Assembly (NCBI RefSeq): GCF_014764405.1
Contig: NZ_CP061725.1
Location: 3,162,001 to 3,226,000, forward strand
Direction: 5' to 3'
From: Micromonospora craniellae
GTDB lineage: Bacteria > Actinomycetota > Actinomycetes > Mycobacteriales > Micromonosporaceae
DNA length: 64,000 nucleotides
Shown here: piece after piece, positions 62,293 through 64,000 of the stretch
Position numbering within the stretch: the stretch's first letter is position 1
Layout: every line of letters starts with the position of its first letter
Notes under the pieces: model-generated
What the model was told of the DNA's origin: nothing
What the model saw: only the letters and a program-made list of their open reading frames with translations
Database searches by the model: none
Program-made: the position numbers and the translations under genes

Positions 62293-63282
62293 TCACCAGC
62301 CGAAGGTGCGGTCGACGGCGTCGAGCACCCGGTCGAGGTCGGGCAGGTACTCCTCCTCCACCCGGGCGGCCGGGTAGGGGGTGTCGAAGCCGGCCACCCG
62401 CAGCACCGGGGACTCCAGCGAGTAGAAGCACTCCTCGGTGATCCGGGCCGCGATCTCCGCACCGAGACCCACGTTGGACGGTGCCTCGTGCACCACCACC
62501 GCACGGCCGGTGCGCCGCACCGACTCGTAGACCACGCCGAGGTCCAACGGGGAGAGCGTGCGCAGGTCGATGATCTCCAGCTCACGGCCGTCCTCGGCGG
62601 CGGCGGTCGCCGCGTCCAGGCAGGTCCGCACCATCGGGCCGTACGCCAGCAGGGTGACGTCGGCACCGGCCCGCGCCACCCGCGCCGAGTGCAGCGGGTA
62701 CGCCTCGGAGATCGGGGCGTCCAGGTCGACCTGCCCCTTCTCCCAGTAGCGCCGCTTCGGCTCCAGGAACACGATCGGGTCGTCCGAGGCGATGGCCTGC
62801 TGGATCATCACGTACGCGTCCTGCGGGTTGGCGCAGGAGACGACCTTCAGCCCGGCGGTGTGCGCGAAATACGCCTCGGGAGACTCCGAGTGGTGCTCCA
62901 CCGCGCCGATGCCGCCGCCGAACGGGATGCGGATCACCATCGGGATGTTCAGCTTGCCGCGCGAGCGGTAGTGCATCTTGGCCACCTGCGACACGATCTG
63001 GTCGTACGCCGGGTAGACGAAGCCGTCGAACTGGATCTCGCAGACCGGGCGGTAGCCACGGATGGCCAGGCCGACCGCGGTGCCGATGATGCCGGACTCG
63101 GCGAGCGGGGTGTCGATCACCCGCTGGTCGCCGAAGTCCTTCTGCAAGCCGTCGGTGATCCGGAAGACGCCGCCGAGCTTGCCGACGTCCTCGCCCATGA
63201 TGACGACCTTCGGGTCGTTCTCCAGGGCACGGCGCAGACCGGTGTTGAGGGCCTTGCCGAGGGTGAGCGTCTCCGTGGCCAT
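62293..63282 (-). CDS. bkdB: 2-oxoacid dehydrogenase E1 component subunit beta
   Basis: 329-residue E1-beta. Blocks: MGEDVGKLGGVFRITDGL, FGDQRVIDTPLAESGIIGTAVGLAIRG, PVCEIQFDGFVYPAYDQIV and FGGGIGAVEHHSES, ending VAGFDTPYPAARVEEEYLPD. With the alpha subunit it forms a thiamine-diphosphate decarboxylase acting on branched-chain 2-oxoacids. Its ATG shares one base with the E1-alpha TGA. Confidence 0.94.
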   Translation of the reverse strand: MATETLTLGKALNTGLRRALENDPKVVIMGEDVGKLGGVFRITDGLQKDFGDQRVIDTPLAESGIIGTAVGLAIRGYRPVCEIQFDGFVYPAYDQIVSQVAKMHYRSRGKLNIPMVIRIPFGGGIGAVEHHSESPEAYFAHTAGLKVVSCANPQDAYVMIQQAIASDDPIVFLEPKRRYWEKGQVDLDAPISEAYPLHSARVARAGADVTLLAYGPMVRTCLDAATAAAEDGRELEIIDLRTLSPLDLGVVYESVRRTGRAVVVHEAPSNVGLGAEIAARITEECFYSLESPVLRVAGFDTPYPAARVEEEYLPDLDRVLDAVDRTFGW

Positions 63283-64000
63283 CAGTGCGCGCTCCCCTCG
63301 AACGACTCCAGGTACCGGCTGAACTGCGCGCGCTGCTCGTCCAGCAGCGGCGACCCGTTGGGGTAGACGTGGTCGAAGAGGGTGGTGGGCTCCGGGTTCG
63401 GCATGGCCAGCACCCGCTCCCGCAGGTCCACGGCCTCGCGGCGGGCCTGCTCGTCGATCTCGGTGAAGAAGCCGGCGTCGGCGATCTTCTCGCGTTCCAG
63501 GAACGCCTTCATCCGGGCGATCGGGTCCTTGGCCTGCCAGGCCTCGACCTCGCTGGCGATCCGGTAACGGGTCGGGTCGTCGGAGGTGGTGTGCGCACCC
63601 ATCCGGTAGGTGTACGCCTCGATCAGGCTCGGGCCCTGCCCGTGCCGGGCGTTGTCCAGCGCGTGCCGGGTCACCGCGTACGTGGCCAGCACGTCGTTGC
63701 CGTCCACCCGGATGCCGGGGAAGCCGAAGCCGGCGGACCGCCGGTAGAGGGGGATGCGGGTCTGCCGCTCCAGCGGCTCGGAGATGGCGTACTGGTTGTT
63801 CTGGCAGAAGAACACCAGCGGGGCGTTGAACACGCCGGCCCAGACGAACGACTCGTTGACGTCGCCCTGGCTGGTGGCGCCGTCACCGAAGTACGCGATG
63901 ACCGCCTCGCCGTCGTCGGTGCCGGTCTTGCCGTCCATCGCGACGCCCATGGCGTACCCGGTCGCGTGCAGGGTCTGCGCCCCGATGACGATCGTGTACA
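63282..64000 (-). CDS. bkdA: 2-oxoacid dehydrogenase E1 component subunit alpha (cut by right edge)
   Basis: C-terminal about 239 residues of E1-alpha; the start lies beyond the right edge. The thiamine-diphosphate/Mg motif is AYFGDGATSQGDVNESFVWA followed by NNQYAISEP. RSAGFGFPGIRVDGNDVL, SLIEAYTYRMGAHTTSDDPTRY and an acidic C-terminal region follow in family order. Together with E1-beta and E2 it forms a branched-chain 2-oxoacid dehydrogenase, which in actinomycetes supplies branched starter units for fatty acids. Confidence 0.93.
   Translation of the reverse strand, partial: YTIVIGAQTLHATGYAMGVAMDGKTGTDDGEAVIAYFGDGATSQGDVNESFVWAGVFNAPLVFFCQNNQYAISEPLERQTRIPLYRRSAGFGFPGIRVDGNDVLATYAVTRHALDNARHGQGPSLIEAYTYRMGAHTTSDDPTRYRIASEVEAWQAKDPIARMKAFLEREKIADAGFFTEIDEQARREAVDLRERVLAMPNPEPTTLFDHVYPNGSPLLDEQRAQFSRYLESFEGSAH

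Overview
The window looks like chromosome of a Micromonosporaceae actinobacterium (Micromonospora or a close relative). The support is very high GC with GTG/TTG starts, the fhaA-fhaB-pstP-ftsW/rodA-pbpA-pknA-pknB locus followed by crgA, an F420/FMN LLM-type oxidoreductase, class E sortase, a c-di-AMP riboswitch of actinobacterial type in front of an NlpC/P60 gene, and intergenic palindromic repeats. The genus is inferred; no rRNA is present.

Layout. 1-3 kb: end of a secreted subtilisin-like protease, a TagA-type glycosyltransferase/epimerase pair and tRNA-Leu(CAG). 3-13 kb: the cell-division and peptidoglycan kinase/phosphatase operon, ending in a SanA-like gene broken by a 5-bp duplication. 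13-17.5 kb: pabA, a small acidic membrane protein, a class E sortase with about 500 residues of disordered N-terminus, a DUF881 protein and crgA. 17.8-25 kb: a membrane Fe-S oxidoreductase, two NlpC/P60 hydrolases, dcd divergent from a flavin-fold gene across a LexA-type box, and a secreted M43 metalloprotease. 25.2 kb: tRNA-Gly(CCC).

25.3-42 kb is an accessory region behind tRNA-Gly. It holds a GntR/HAD pair, a broken IS1380-type transposase, a lower-GC two-gene module (XRE regulator with a phosphoribosyltransferase-like C-terminus plus an inositol-monophosphatase-family enzyme), and a long co-directional run: globin-reductase with an altered heme site, GNAT, small unknown, APC permease, unknown, histidine-decarboxylase-like PLP enzyme, deoxynucleoside-kinase-like P-loop protein, MDR dehydrogenase, DegT aminotransferase and NUDIX hydrolase. 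IS5-like scraps and a broken VapBC-type pair close it. No integrase, replication gene or second attachment site is visible. The kinase-dehydrogenase-aminotransferase-NUDIX unit, whose three junctions are translationally coupled, is the best candidate for an undescribed pathway.

42-64 kb returns to mostly core functions: an LLM oxidoreductase overlapping an ASCH gene tail to tail, a phosphoribosyltransferase preceded by eight copies of a 25-bp repeat, an RlpA-like protein, a SpoIIE-type phosphatase, a FadE5-like acyl-CoA dehydrogenase sharing an operator-like 16-mer with the Fe-S protein at 17.8 kb, two DUF6458 proteins flanking a SixA phosphatase, a TrhA/hemolysin III protein, 5-oxoprolinase pxpBCA with a palindromic element inserted in frame into pxpB, a thioredoxin/NHL protein, a very long Trp/Pro/Gln-rich membrane protein, a 45-residue protein and the branched-chain 2-oxoacid dehydrogenase operon, cut by the right edge.

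Five genes are interrupted: SanA-like, IS1380 transposase, APC permease, VapC and a dienelactone hydrolase. Several of the lesions are single-base changes in or near homopolymers, so read-level confirmation decides whether this is real decay or sequencing error.
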